A stretch of DNA of 64,000 nt from Pelomonas sp047654785 (lineage in GTDB: Bacteria > Pseudomonadota > Gammaproteobacteria > Burkholderiales > Burkholderiaceae_C): contig NZ_JASGKQ010000001.1 in NCBI RefSeq assembly GCF_047654785.1, positions 62,001-126,000 of the forward strand. The letters are read 5' to 3'. How positions within the stretch are numbered: position 1 is the first letter of the stretch; each line of letters begins with the position of its first letter. Positions 8,081-18,000 of this stretch are shown piece by piece. A program made the position numbers and the translations under genes. A model generated the notes under the pieces. The model saw nothing but the letters and a program-made list of their open reading frames with translations. It had not been told where the DNA came from and did not search any database.

Positions 8081-9070
8081 ATGCTGAATGTGTTCACGCT
8101 GGACAACGGCCGCCTGAAGGGCGGGCTGTTCCAGGAAGAAATCGAGACCGCCGAGGACCTGGCGCAGTCGCGCCCGGTGTGGGTGGACCTGGAGCGCCCG
8201 AGCGCCGAGGAGAAGGGCTGGATCCGCGACCGCTTCGGGCTGACCATCCCCGAGGACATCATCGACGAGGACCTGGAGGAGTCGGCGCGCTTCTACGAGG
8301 AGGACAACGGCGAGCTGCACATCCGCTCCGACTTCCTCATCGAAGGCGACGACGCGCCCGACGGCCGGCCGGCGCGCAATGTGCGCGTGGCCTTCATCCT
8401 GTTCGACAACGTGCTGTTCTCGATCCACGGCGAGGACCTGCCGGTGTTCCGCCTGCTGCGGCTGCGGGCGCGCCGCATCCCGGCGCTGATCGAGGACGCC
8501 AAGGACGTGCTGCTCAAGCTCTACGACGCCGACGCCGAGTACTCGGCCGACGTGCTGGAGGGCATCTACGACAAGCTGGAGGCGGTCAGCGCCCGGGTGC
8601 TGAAGAGCAACGTCACCGACGCCGAGGCCGGCGAGGTGCTGGCGGCGATCGCGCGCGAGGAGGACTTGAACGGCCGCATCCGCCGCAACGTGATGGACAC
8701 GCGCCGCGCGCTCAGCTTCATGATGCGCAGCCGGATGCTCAACGCCGAGCAGTTCGAGGAGTCGCGCCAGATCCTGCGCGACATCGACTCGCTGGACTCG
8801 CACACCGCCTTCCTGTTCGACAAGATCAACTTCCTGATGGACGCCACGGTCGGCTTCATCAACATCAACCAGAACAAGATCATCAAGATCTTCTCGGTGG
8901 CCAGCGTGGCGCTGCTGCCGCCGACGCTGATCGCGTCCATCTACGGCATGAACTTCAGGCACATGCCGGAGTTGGAGCAGCCCTGGGGCTACCCGTTCGC
9001 GCTGGCGCTGATGCTGCTGTCGGTGGCGGCGCCGTTCATCTTCTTCCGCCGCAAGGGCTGGCTGAAATAG
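8081..9070 (+). CDS. corA: CorA-type magnesium/cobalt transporter
   Basis: Pentameric inner-membrane Mg2+/Co2+ channel. The ATG at 8081 follows a GGAGAC ribosome site and gives 329 aa starting MLNVFTLDNG; an upstream in-frame start at 7844 adds 79 non-family residues and is rejected. The large acidic cytoplasmic domain is followed by two membrane segments at the C-terminus, with the selectivity motif YGMNF at the end of the first (LIASIYGMNF) and a basic tail (RRKGWLK). Divergent from hpf. Confidence 0.95.
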   Translation: MLNVFTLDNGRLKGGLFQEEIETAEDLAQSRPVWVDLERPSAEEKGWIRDRFGLTIPEDIIDEDLEESARFYEEDNGELHIRSDFLIEGDDAPDGRPARNVRVAFILFDNVLFSIHGEDLPVFRLLRLRARRIPALIEDAKDVLLKLYDADAEYSADVLEGIYDKLEAVSARVLKSNVTDAEAGEVLAAIAREEDLNGRIRRNVMDTRRALSFMMRSRMLNAEQFEESRQILRDIDSLDSHTAFLFDKINFLMDATVGFININQNKIIKIFSVASVALLPPTLIASIYGMNFRHMPELEQPWGYPFALALMLLSVAAPFIFFRRKGWLK

Positions 9071-9206
9071 CGCGGCCGGCCAGATTCCGCTGACGGGTCG
9101 ATGACGGCGGCGGCCCGGGGGCTGCATTCGCGGGGGCGCCGCCGGGGGAGGGTGGCAAGGGCCCGACCATGACTTTTAGAATGCCGCCCCTAAACGAGGA
9201 TCCGAC

Positions 9207-10076
9207 ATGCTTTACCCCGAACTGTTCAAGCAACTCGAGGCCGTGCGCTGGAACATGGACCGCGACATCCCTTGGGACAAGTTCGACGCCGCGAAGCTGA
9301 GCGACGAGCAGGCCCAGACCATCAAGATGAACGCGATCACCGAGTGGTCGGCGCTGCCGGCCACCGAGATGTTCCTGCGCGACAACCGCGAGGACAGCGA
9401 TTTCTCGGCGTTCATGAGCGTGTGGTTCTTCGAGGAGCAGAAGCACAGCCTGGTGCTGATGGAATACCTGCGGCGCTTCCGCCCCGACCTCGTGCCCACC
9501 GAGGCCGAGCTGCACGAGGTGCGCTTCGACTTCGACCCCGCGCCGGCGCTGGAGACGCTGATGCTGCACTTCTGCGGCGAGATCCGGCTGAACCACTGGT
9601 ACCGCCGCGCCGCCGAGTGGCACACGGAGCCGGTCATCAAGGCCATCTACGAGACGCTGTCGCGCGACGAGGCCCGCCACGGCGGCGCCTACCTGCGCTA
9701 CATGAAGCGCGCCATGGCCAAGTTCGGCGACGAGGCCCGCGCTGCGTTCGCCAAGGTGGGCGTGCTGATGGCCAGCGCCCGCCGCACCGCCCAGGCGCTG
9801 CACCCGACCAACCTGCACGTCAACGCCAAGCTGTTCCCGCGCGACACCATCCAGAGCCGCCTGCCCGACCCCGAGTGGCTGGAGCGCTGGCTGGACACGC
9901 AGATCCAGTTCGACGCCGTGTGGGAGAACAAGGTCGTCGAGCGCATCCTGCACAACATGAGCCTGCTGATGGACCGCAGCTTCGCCACCGTGCAGGAGCT
10001 CAACCGCTTCCGCAAGGAAATGGCCGCCCGCATCGTGCAGCCGGCCGACGGCCTGGCGGCGGCCAAGCCGGCCTGA
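9207..10076 (+). CDS. Ferritin-like di-iron protein (acyl-ACP desaturase-like)
   Basis: The 289-aa helical protein carries the ligand pattern of class II di-iron enzymes: an upstream glutamate (around E46-E54), E77-x-x-H80 in EEQKH, E125 in CGEIRLNHWY and E155-x-x-H158 in DEARH. This fits the ferritin-like superfamily branch that contains soluble acyl-ACP desaturases and related oxidases. The substrate is unknown; desaturase is one option, another oxygenase or oxidase is equally open. A GAGG ribosome site precedes the start. It converges with lemA, six bases separating the two genes. Confidence 0.75.
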   Translation: MLYPELFKQLEAVRWNMDRDIPWDKFDAAKLSDEQAQTIKMNAITEWSALPATEMFLRDNREDSDFSAFMSVWFFEEQKHSLVLMEYLRRFRPDLVPTEAELHEVRFDFDPAPALETLMLHFCGEIRLNHWYRRAAEWHTEPVIKAIYETLSRDEARHGGAYLRYMKRAMAKFGDEARAAFAKVGVLMASARRTAQALHPTNLHVNAKLFPRDTIQSRLPDPEWLERWLDTQIQFDAVWENKVVERILHNMSLLMDRSFATVQELNRFRKEMAARIVQPADGLAAAKPA

Positions 10077-10082
10077 CCTCGC

Positions 10083-10628
10083 TCAGAGCGAGCGCGCCTC
10101 GCCGAAGCCGTACAGGTTCGCCAGCACCCGCGTCGGGAACTGGTGCAGCGCCTCGTTGTACTGCGCGACGGCCTGGTTGAAGACCTGGCGCGAGAACGCC
10201 CGCTGGCGCTCGACCAGTTTCAGCTCGCTGACCAGCTCGTCCACCGCCGGCTCGCTGCGCAGTTCGGCCTGGTGGTCCAGCAGCGACAGCAGCCGGGTCA
10301 GCGCCGCGGCGTGCAGCGCGCCGGCCACGGCCAGGCCGCCCACCGGGTCCGGCGACCAGGGCTTGGCCCGGGAGGCCTGCGCCGCCGTCTGCGACTCGGC
10401 CTGCGCGCTGGCCAGCGCGTCGAACGTGGCCTGCTCGCTGGGCAGGCGGGGCGCGATCAGCGCCAGCAGCTTGTCGCAGACCTCGCTGCGCGCCCTCAGG
10501 TGGACGTCGAACTGCGCGAAGGCCTCGCCGATGGCGTTGCGCAGCGCCATCAGCCGGTTGTAGGCGCCCACGCCCCAGAAGAACAGCAGCGCCGCCCCGG
10601 CGAGGCCCAGCATGCCCCAGGGCGTCAT
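10083..10628 (-). CDS. LemA-family membrane protein
   Basis: One N-terminal membrane segment (GMLGLAGAALLFFWGVGAY) followed by the helical LemA domain, recognisable from YNRLMALRNAIGEAFAQFDV and the C-terminal YNEALHQFPTRVLANLYGF. The 181-aa size is normal. The function of the family is not established; it is often linked to the cell envelope. The start ATG overlaps the queC stop as ATGA, so the two are co-translated, with no obvious functional link. Confidence 0.88.
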   Translation of the reverse strand: MTPWGMLGLAGAALLFFWGVGAYNRLMALRNAIGEAFAQFDVHLRARSEVCDKLLALIAPRLPSEQATFDALASAQAESQTAAQASRAKPWSPDPVGGLAVAGALHAAALTRLLSLLDHQAELRSEPAVDELVSELKLVERQRAFSRQVFNQAVAQYNEALHQFPTRVLANLYGFGEARSL

Positions 10629-11338
10629 GCCGCACCCGCTCCCGCCCGGTAGGCGGCGAAGCCCCTGGCCCGCAGCGCGCAGGCCGGGCAGTGGCCGCAG
10701 CCATGCCCCCACGGCTGCGGCGCGCCGCGCTCGCCGAGGTAGCAGGTGTGGGTGTGCTCGACGATGAGCCGCACCAGCGCCTCCCCGCCCAGCTGCGCGG
10801 CCAGCCGCCAGGTGGCGGCCTTGTCGATGAACATCAGCGGCGTCTCCAGCGTCATCGGCGCGTCCAGGCCCAGGCTGAGCGCCACCTGCAGCGCCTTCAT
10901 CGTGTTGTCGCGGCAGTCCGGGTAGCCGGAGAAGTCCGTCTCGCACATGCCGCCCACCAGCACGCTGGCGCCGCGCCGGTAGGCCAGCGTCGCGGCGAAG
11001 GTCAGGAACAGCAGGTTGCGCCCGGGCACGAAGGTGTTGGGCAGGCCGTTGGCCTGCAGCTCGATGGCGCGCTCGCTGGTGAGGGCCGTGTCGCTGATCT
11101 GGCCGAGCACGGCCAGGTCCAGCAGGTGGTCGGCACCCAGGCGGCCGGCCCAGTGCGGGAACTGGCGCACGATCTCGGCGCGCACCGTGGTGCGGCAGTC
11201 CAGCTCGACGCGGTGGCGCTGGCCGTAGTCGAAGGCCAGCGTCTCCACCTCGGCGAAACGGTCCAGCGCCCAGGCCAGGCAGGTGGTGGAGTCCTGGCCG
11301 CCGGAGAAGAGAACCAGCGCTTTGCGGGAGTCGGTCAT
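10625..11338 (-). CDS. queC: 7-cyano-7-deazaguanine synthase
   Basis: ATP-dependent enzyme making preQ0 from 7-carboxy-7-deazaguanine in queuosine biosynthesis. The 237-aa protein shows the PP-loop SGGQDSTT at 12-19 and the four zinc cysteines C199, C214, C217 and C220 (GCGHCPAC). VPGRNLLFLTFA is another family block. No other queuosine genes are nearby. A Q appears in place of the more common K/M in the PP-loop, within family variation. Confidence 0.95.
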   Translation of the reverse strand: MTDSRKALVLFSGGQDSTTCLAWALDRFAEVETLAFDYGQRHRVELDCRTTVRAEIVRQFPHWAGRLGADHLLDLAVLGQISDTALTSERAIELQANGLPNTFVPGRNLLFLTFAATLAYRRGASVLVGGMCETDFSGYPDCRDNTMKALQVALSLGLDAPMTLETPLMFIDKAATWRLAAQLGGEALVRLIVEHTHTCYLGERGAPQPWGHGCGHCPACALRARGFAAYRAGAGAA

Positions 11339-11440
11339 GGGCGGGATGCTAACGGGCCACCGTGCCGGGGCCGCGGCTGACGAGCCAGGTCCGCGCCGTG
11401 GGGGGGGGATGCCAGCGGTGCTCGCCGCTGGCGACGAGGC

Positions 11441-12691
11441 TCAGCCCCGCACCTCGCCCTGCCCCAGCACCACCCACTTCATCGACGTCAGCCCCTCCAG
11501 CCCCACCGGGCCGCGGGCGTGGAACTTGTCGGTGGAAATGCCGATCTCGGCGCCCAGGCCGTACTCGAAGCCGTCGGCGAAGCGGGTGCTCGCGTTGACC
11601 ATCACGCTGGCCGAGTCCACCTCGCGCAGGAAGCGCATCGCGTTGGCGTGGTGCGTGGTCAGGATCGCGTCGGTGTGGTGCGAGCCGTGGCGGTTGATGT
11701 GCGCGATCGCCTCGTCCAGCGAGGCCACGACCTTGATGCTGATGACCGGGGCGAGGTATTCGGTGCCCCAGTCTTCCTCGCTCGCCGGCACGGCCTGCGG
11801 GAGCAGCGCGCAGCTGCGGCCGCAGCCGCGCATCTCGACGCCCTTGGCCGCGAACACCTCGGCGATGCGCGGCAGGAAGGCGCGCGCCTGGGCCGCATGC
11901 ACGAGCAGCGATTCGGTCGCGTTGCAGGGGCTGTATTTCTGCGTCTTGGCGTTGTCCACGACGCGCACGGCGAGGTCGAGGTCGACGAACTCGTCCACGT
12001 AGCTGTGGCAGTTGCCGTCCAGGTGCTTGATGACGGGCACGCGGGCCTCGGCCGCGATGCGCTCGATCAGTCCCTTGCCGCCGCGCGGGATGATGACGTC
12101 CACCCACTGCGGCGACGCGATCAGCAGGCCGACGGCGGCGCGGTCCGTCGTGTTGACGAGCTGCACGGCCGCGCGCGGCAGGCCGGCGTCCTCCAGCGCC
12201 GCGGCCACCAGCGCGGCGAGCGCGAGGTTGGAGTGCAGCGCCTCGGAGCCGCCGCGCAGGATGCAGGCGTTGCCGCTCTTGATGGCCAGCGAGGCGGCCT
12301 CGATGGTCACGTTGGGCCGGCTCTCGTAGACCATGCCGAACACGCCCAGCGGCACGCGCATCTGGCCGACGCTGATGCCGCTCGGGCGCCGCTTCACGCC
12401 GGTGATCTCGCCGACCGGGTCGGGCATCGCGGCGATCTGCTCGCAGCCTTCGGCGACGGTCGCCAGCGTCTGCGCGTCGAGCTTGAGGCGGTCGCGCAGC
12501 GGGCCGCTCAGCGCGGTGGCGCCGGCCAGGTCGCGGGCGTTGGCGTCGGCGAGCGCCGGGCCGGCGTCGCGCAGCCGGCGGGCCAGCGCCAGCAGCGCGG
12601 CGTTCTTGGCGGCCGTGGAGGCGGCTGCCATCTGCGTGGCGGCGGCGCGGGCGGCGCGGCCGAGGTCATCCATGTAGGCGGGCAGGCTCAT
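11441..12691 (-). CDS. proA: Gamma-glutamyl phosphate reductase
   Basis: NADPH-dependent second step of proline synthesis from glutamate. The start at 12691 (MSLPAYMDDLGRAARAA) gives 416 aa, typical; the reading frame extends eight codons upstream without family sequence. The catalytic cysteine is C256 in QKYSPCNATES, and the cofactor/substrate blocks GVFGMVYESRPNVT, LRGGSEALHSN and KHLDGNCHSYVD are clear. The proB partner is not in the window, so proA stands apart from it. Confidence 0.96.
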   Translation of the reverse strand: MSLPAYMDDLGRAARAAATQMAAASTAAKNAALLALARRLRDAGPALADANARDLAGATALSGPLRDRLKLDAQTLATVAEGCEQIAAMPDPVGEITGVKRRPSGISVGQMRVPLGVFGMVYESRPNVTIEAASLAIKSGNACILRGGSEALHSNLALAALVAAALEDAGLPRAAVQLVNTTDRAAVGLLIASPQWVDVIIPRGGKGLIERIAAEARVPVIKHLDGNCHSYVDEFVDLDLAVRVVDNAKTQKYSPCNATESLLVHAAQARAFLPRIAEVFAAKGVEMRGCGRSCALLPQAVPASEEDWGTEYLAPVISIKVVASLDEAIAHINRHGSHHTDAILTTHHANAMRFLREVDSASVMVNASTRFADGFEYGLGAEIGISTDKFHARGPVGLEGLTSMKWVVLGQGEVRG

Positions 12692-12733
12692 GGCGGCGAT
12701 TGTCCCCGCCCCCATGCGCCGAGCCTTCGCCCT

Positions 12734-13915
12734 TCAGCCACCGAACATCATGCGGCGGGCGAGCGCGGCCTTCAGCGGCCCGGCCAGCTCCAGCCCCGCG
12801 AGCGCGAGGCCACGCGCGGCCGGCAGGCCCGGCAGCCGCCAGGCGAAGCTGCGGGCGAGGAAGTCGGTGGCGGCGATCATGGGCCAGCGGTCGGGCGCGC
12901 GCTGGCGGTCGATGCGGGCCAGCGCGGCGTCCAGGTCCCGCCCCGTCTCGGCCGCGTCGCGCAGCGCGTCCACCAGCGCCTGCGCGTCGCGCAGGCCGAG
13001 GTTCAGGCCCTGGCCGGCCACCGGGTGCAGCGTCTGCGCCGCGTTGCCGATGCGCAGCGTGCGGCCCTGCAGCAGCCGCGTCTCGGCGTTCAGGCCGAGC
13101 GGGAAGCGCTTCAGCGCCGAGATGCCGGTCAGCCGCCCGGCCACGGCGGGCAGTTGCTGCTGGATGACGACCAGGCGCTGCGCGTCGCTCAGCGCGCCGA
13201 TGTCGTCCTCGGCGTCCGGCAGGCACCACACCAGCGCGGCGCGCGGGCCGTCGGCGTCGTCCGGCAGCGGCAGCAGCGCCAGCGGGCCGTTGCGCGTGAA
13301 GCGCTCGATGGCCGTGCCCTGCAGGCCCGGCGCGGCCAGCCGCACGCTGCCGACCCAGGCGTGCTGGCGGTAGTCGTGGGCGATGGCCTTGCGCGCCTGC
13401 TCGGCGAACACCCCGCCCTCGGCGACGACGGCCAGGTCGAAGCGTTCGGCCAGGTGGGCGTCGCCGCTGTCCAGCTCCACGCCGCCGGGCTGGGCGCGCA
13501 GCGCGTGGACGGCGGTGCCGAAGCGCGTGAACAGCCGCTGCGGCGCGCGCGCGGCCACGTCCAGCCAGCGCCGCTGCATCGGCGCCACCAGCGCGCCGTA
13601 GGGCAGCACGGCGCCGAGCTGCGGCACGCCCAGGTCGGCCGCGCGCATCCACACCTCGCCGGCCACCGGCGCGGGCGGCGCCTGGCTGACGTGCACGGCC
13701 CGGATGGCCTGCGCCGCCTCCGGCCGCCAGGCCTGCAGGCGCTGCAGCAGGTGCACGCTGCCGAGGTTGAGCGCCAGCGTGCGCGCGTCGGCGCCGACGT
13801 CGCGGTCCAGCGGGCGGGTGTCGAACAGGTGGATGTGGGCCCGCGGCAGGCGCTCGGCGGCCAGCAGGGCGAGCGCCAGGCCCGCAGGCCCGGCACCGAT
13901 GACGGCGAGGTTCAT
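12734..13915 (-). CDS. UbiH/UbiF-type FAD-dependent aromatic hydroxylase
   Basis: Flavoprotein monooxygenase of the ubiquinone-biosynthesis hydroxylase family. The N-terminal FAD-binding motif reads VIGAGPAGLALALLA (5-19), and the C-terminal flavin motif GNAAQTLHPVAGQGLNLGLRD is the hallmark of UbiH/F/I proteins. The 393-aa length is typical. Which ring position it hydroxylates cannot be told from sequence alone, so I give no gene letter. It ends 42 bases before the proA start on the same strand. Confidence 0.88.
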   Translation of the reverse strand: MNLAVIGAGPAGLALALLAAERLPRAHIHLFDTRPLDRDVGADARTLALNLGSVHLLQRLQAWRPEAAQAIRAVHVSQAPPAPVAGEVWMRAADLGVPQLGAVLPYGALVAPMQRRWLDVAARAPQRLFTRFGTAVHALRAQPGGVELDSGDAHLAERFDLAVVAEGGVFAEQARKAIAHDYRQHAWVGSVRLAAPGLQGTAIERFTRNGPLALLPLPDDADGPRAALVWCLPDAEDDIGALSDAQRLVVIQQQLPAVAGRLTGISALKRFPLGLNAETRLLQGRTLRIGNAAQTLHPVAGQGLNLGLRDAQALVDALRDAAETGRDLDAALARIDRQRAPDRWPMIAATDFLARSFAWRLPGLPAARGLALAGLELAGPLKAALARRMMFGG

Positions 13916-13989
13916 GGCCGAGACGATACCCGCCTGCGCGCCGCGCGCTTTAAGCTGCCGCCTTTTCCGACTTCCGCAGGACAGCCCCC

Positions 13990-14970
13990 ATGCAATACCG
14001 CCGCCTCGGCCGCGCCGGCCTCCAGGTCTCCGAACTCTCGCTCGGCTCCTGGGTCACCTACCACACCCAGGTCGACACCCGGGCCGCCACCGAGATGCTG
14101 GCCGCCGCGTTCGACGCCGGCATCAACTTCTTCGACAACGCCGAGGGCTACGCCAACGGCGAGAGCGAGGTCGTCATGGGCCAGGCCTTCAAGGCGCTGG
14201 GCTGGAACCGGCTGGACTACGTGGTCTCCAGCAAGTTCTTCTGGGGCCTGCAGCGCGACGGCGTCACCACCAACCGCAAGAACACGCTGAACCGCAAATA
14301 CCTGATGCAGGCCGTGGACGGGTCGCTCAAGCGCATGCAGCTGGAGCACCTGGACCTGATCTACTGTCACCGCGCCGACCCGCACACGCCGATCGAGGAA
14401 ACCGTCTGGGCGATGAGCGACATCATCCGCCAGGGCAAGGCGCTGTACTGGGGCACCAGCGAGTGGAGCGCCGCCGACATCCGCGCCGCCTGGGAGATCG
14501 CCGAGCGCCACCACCTGCACAAGCCGGTCGTCGAGCAGCCGCAGTACCATCTGTTCCACCGCCGCAAGGTCGAGCAGGAATACGCCCGGCTGTACGAGGA
14601 GATCGGCCTGGGCCTGACCACCTGGAGCCCGCTGGCCTCCGGCCTGCTGACCGGCAAGTACCGCGCCGGCATCCCCGCCGGCAGCCGCGGCGCGCTGGAG
14701 GACATGGCCTGGCTGCGCGAGCAGCTGCAGCACAAGGCCAGGAACGACGCCGTCGGCCAGCTGGCCGACATCGCCGCCGAGCTGGGCTGCAGCACGGCGC
14801 AGCTGGCCATCGCCTGGGTCAACCGCAACCCGCGGGTGTCCACCGTCATCCTGGGCGCCAGCCGCGTCGCGCAGCTGCAGGACAACCTCGGCGCGCTGGC
14901 CGTCACGCCCAAGCTGACGCCGGAGGTCGTGGCGCGCATCGACGCGATCACGCTGCCGCTGGCGGACTGA
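13990..14970 (+). CDS. Aldo/keto reductase, Kv-beta-like
   Basis: NADPH-dependent carbonyl reductase of the subgroup related to potassium-channel beta subunits. The catalytic tetrad is visible: D49 and Y54 (FFDNAEGYANGESE), K82 (VVSSKFF) and H127 (LIYCHRADP). The C-terminal half carries WSPLASGLLTGKY and the cofactor-binding IPGAS-like block TVILGASRVAQLQDN. At 326 aa it is full length. The physiological substrate is unknown. Confidence 0.9.
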   Translation: MQYRRLGRAGLQVSELSLGSWVTYHTQVDTRAATEMLAAAFDAGINFFDNAEGYANGESEVVMGQAFKALGWNRLDYVVSSKFFWGLQRDGVTTNRKNTLNRKYLMQAVDGSLKRMQLEHLDLIYCHRADPHTPIEETVWAMSDIIRQGKALYWGTSEWSAADIRAAWEIAERHHLHKPVVEQPQYHLFHRRKVEQEYARLYEEIGLGLTTWSPLASGLLTGKYRAGIPAGSRGALEDMAWLREQLQHKARNDAVGQLADIAAELGCSTAQLAIAWVNRNPRVSTVILGASRVAQLQDNLGALAVTPKLTPEVVARIDAITLPLAD

Positions 14971-15032
14971 CGCGGGTTTGTGAGGGCAAGCCCCGGCCGG
15001 CGGCGTGCCCGGGCGGGTTGAGAATGCCGCGC

Positions 15033-18000
15033 ATGAGGGAGACCATCGCCAGAGGCTGCGCGGCCCTGCTGATCGCCGTGGGCCTGGCCGCGGCGGCGCA
15101 GGCCCAGACCGCCACGCCGCGCTTCGAGCCGGTGGGCGAGGCGGACTCGCTGCGCGACCGCGCCGTCTCCGCGCTGGCGCTGGACGCGCACGGCTTCCTG
15201 TGGGTGGGCATGCCGGACGGCCTGCGGCGCTTCGACGGCTACCGCTTCCGCCGCTACCCGTTGCGCGACCCCGACCCGAACGCCGCCGTCGACCAGTTCG
15301 TGCGCAGCCTGGTCGCCGACCCGCGCGGCGGCCTGTGGGTGGCCGCCGGCAACAGCGGCCTGGCCTGGCTGGACACCGCCTCCGGCCACTGGACGCGCTG
15401 GGCCCGCGCCGAGGGTGCGCCCGTCGACGAGCGCGCGCCGGCCTCCAACGCCGTGCGGGCGCTCGCGCTGGAGCCCGACGGCAGCCTCTGGCTGGGCACG
15501 CAGGGCGGCCTGTCGCGGCTGGACGCGCGGCGCCGCGGCTTCACCCACCTGCGCGGCACCGCCTCCGGCCTGCCGGACGACCGCATCGCCGCGCTGCTGC
15601 GCGACCGCCGCGGCACGCTGTGGATCGGCACCTGGCAGGGCCTGGCCCGCAAGCGCGCCGGCAGCGACCGCATCGAGCCCGTCGCGCCGGACCTCGGGCG
15701 TGCGCAGGTCACGCTGCTGGCCGAGACGCGCGACGGCCGCGTGCTCGTCGGCACCGGCCAGGGCGAGCTGCGCATGCTGGCCGCCGAGGACGGCCGCGCG
15801 CTGCCCTTCGCCGCGCATGCCGGCGCCAGCCCGGGCACCTGGCCGGTGCTGTCCATGGTGCAGGCCGGCGACGACGAACTCTGGCTGGGCGGCCGCAAGG
15901 GCATCGAGCGCCGCCGCGCCAGCGACGGCGCCCTCATCGAACGCCTGCCGCCCGAGGGCAGCAGCCCCGCGCCGCTGCCGCGCAGCGAGGTGCGCGCGCT
16001 GCTGCGCGACCCGGCCGGCCTGGTCTGGGCCGGCAGCTACGGCTCCGGCCTGATGCGCCACGTGCCGCCGCTGCCCGGCCTGACGGTCGTGCAGAACGAC
16101 GGCGAGCGCTGGCGCCGCTTCGGCGACCTGGACGTGCGCAGCGTGCTGCAACTGGCCGACGGCCGCATCTGGCTGGGCACGCAGGCCGCGGGCGTCATGG
16201 TGCTGGACGCGGCGCTGCGGCCGGTCGGCGAAATCCTGAGCGCCGCCGGCCGGCGCGACCCGCTGGGCCGCATCGCCGCGATGGCGCAGACGCGCGCGGG
16301 CGTCTGGCTGGCCGCCGAGACCGAGCTGATGCGCTTCGACACCCATGGCCGCTGGCAGCAGACGCTGGACCTCGGCCGCGCCAGCACCCGCTGCCTGCAC
16401 GCCACGCCCGGCGGCACGCTGTGGATCGGCACCAGCGACGGCCTGTGGCGGCTCGCGCCCGGGGCCGGCGCGCCGCAGCCGGTGGCGCTCGCGGGCGGCC
16501 CGCGCAGCCGCGGCGAGATCAACGCGCTGCAGCCGCTGCCCGACGGCAGCCTGTGGGCCGGCGGCGCCGCCGGGCTGATGCGCGTCGCCAGCCCCGACGC
16601 CGCCCAGCCCGTGGCCGAGGCGCTGGCCGCCGCCGGCCTGGTCGGCCGCACCGTGGTCGGCCTGGGCCTGGACGGCGACGGCCGCCTGTGGGTGGACACC
16701 AGCGCCGGCCTGCACCGGCTGGCCTCGGCGGCGGGGGCCGGCGGCCTGCGCTTCGAGGGCTTCCCGGCCGCCAACGGCGAGGACGTCGTCGGCGTGTTCG
16801 GCGCCAATCTGCTGACCGACGCGCAGGGCCGCGTCTGGACGCAGCGCGGCTACTTCGATCCGCGCACCGGCCAGCGCCTGGAGCTCAGCGCCGCCGACGG
16901 CGCCGACATCGGCACCGGCTGGTTCCGCGCCTACACGCGGCTGGCGGATGGGCGCTTCCTGTTCGGCGGCGCGCGCGGCCTGCTGGTGCTGCAGCCCGAG
17001 CGCGTCGCGCCCTGGACCTACCAGCCCCCGGTCGTCGCCACCGAGCTGCGCATCGCCAACACCGCCTGGCCGGTGCCGGCCGACGGCCAGCCGCTGGTGC
17101 TGCCGCCCGGCGAGCGCAACTTCAGCATCGGCTTCGCGGCGCTGGACTTCAGCCTCCCCACCGCGCTGCGCTACCGCTACCGCCTCGAAGGCCTGGACGC
17201 CGACTGGCAGGACGCCGCCGCCACCGGCCGCCGCGCCGCCTACACCAACCTCGACCCCGGCCGCTACGTCATGCGCGTGCAGGGCAGCAACCGCCAGGGC
17301 GACTGGAGCCCGCGCGAGCTGCGGCTGGAGGTGCAGGTGCCGGCCGCGTGGTGGCAGACGCGCTGGCTGCAGGCGCTGGCGGCGCTGGCCGCGGCCGGCC
17401 TGCTGCTGGCCGGCGTGCGGCTGCGCACGCGGCTGCTGCTGCAGCGCCAGCGCCTGCTGGAGGCGCGCGTGGCCGAGGCCACGGCGGCGCTGAACGCCAA
17501 GTCCGCCGAGCTGGAGGACGCCAGCCTCACCGACCCGCTGACCGGCCTGCGCAACCGCCGCTTCCTGGAGCGGCAGATGCCCGGCGACACCGCCCTCGCC
17601 GCGAGCCGCCCGGAGGGCGACAGCGGGCTGCTGTTCTTCCTGATCGACGTGGACCACTTCAAGCGCGTCAACGACGAGCACGGCCACATGGCCGGCGACG
17701 CGGTGCTGATGCAGATGCGCGGCCGGCTGGCGCAGGTGTTCCGGGCGTCCGACCACCTGGTGCGCTGGGGCGGCGAGGAGTTCCTCGTCGTCGCCCGCGA
17801 GACGCCGCGCCCGTGCGCCGCCGAGCTGGCCGAGCGCGCCCGCCAGGCCATCGCGGCCCAGCCCTTCGAGCTGGACGACGGCACGCGGCTGGCGCTGAGC
17901 TGCTCGGTCGGCTTCATCGCCTTCCCGCTGTGCGCGGAGCTGCCGCACGCGCTGGACTGGCGTGCCGCCGTGGACCTGGCCGACGCGGCGCTCTACGAGG

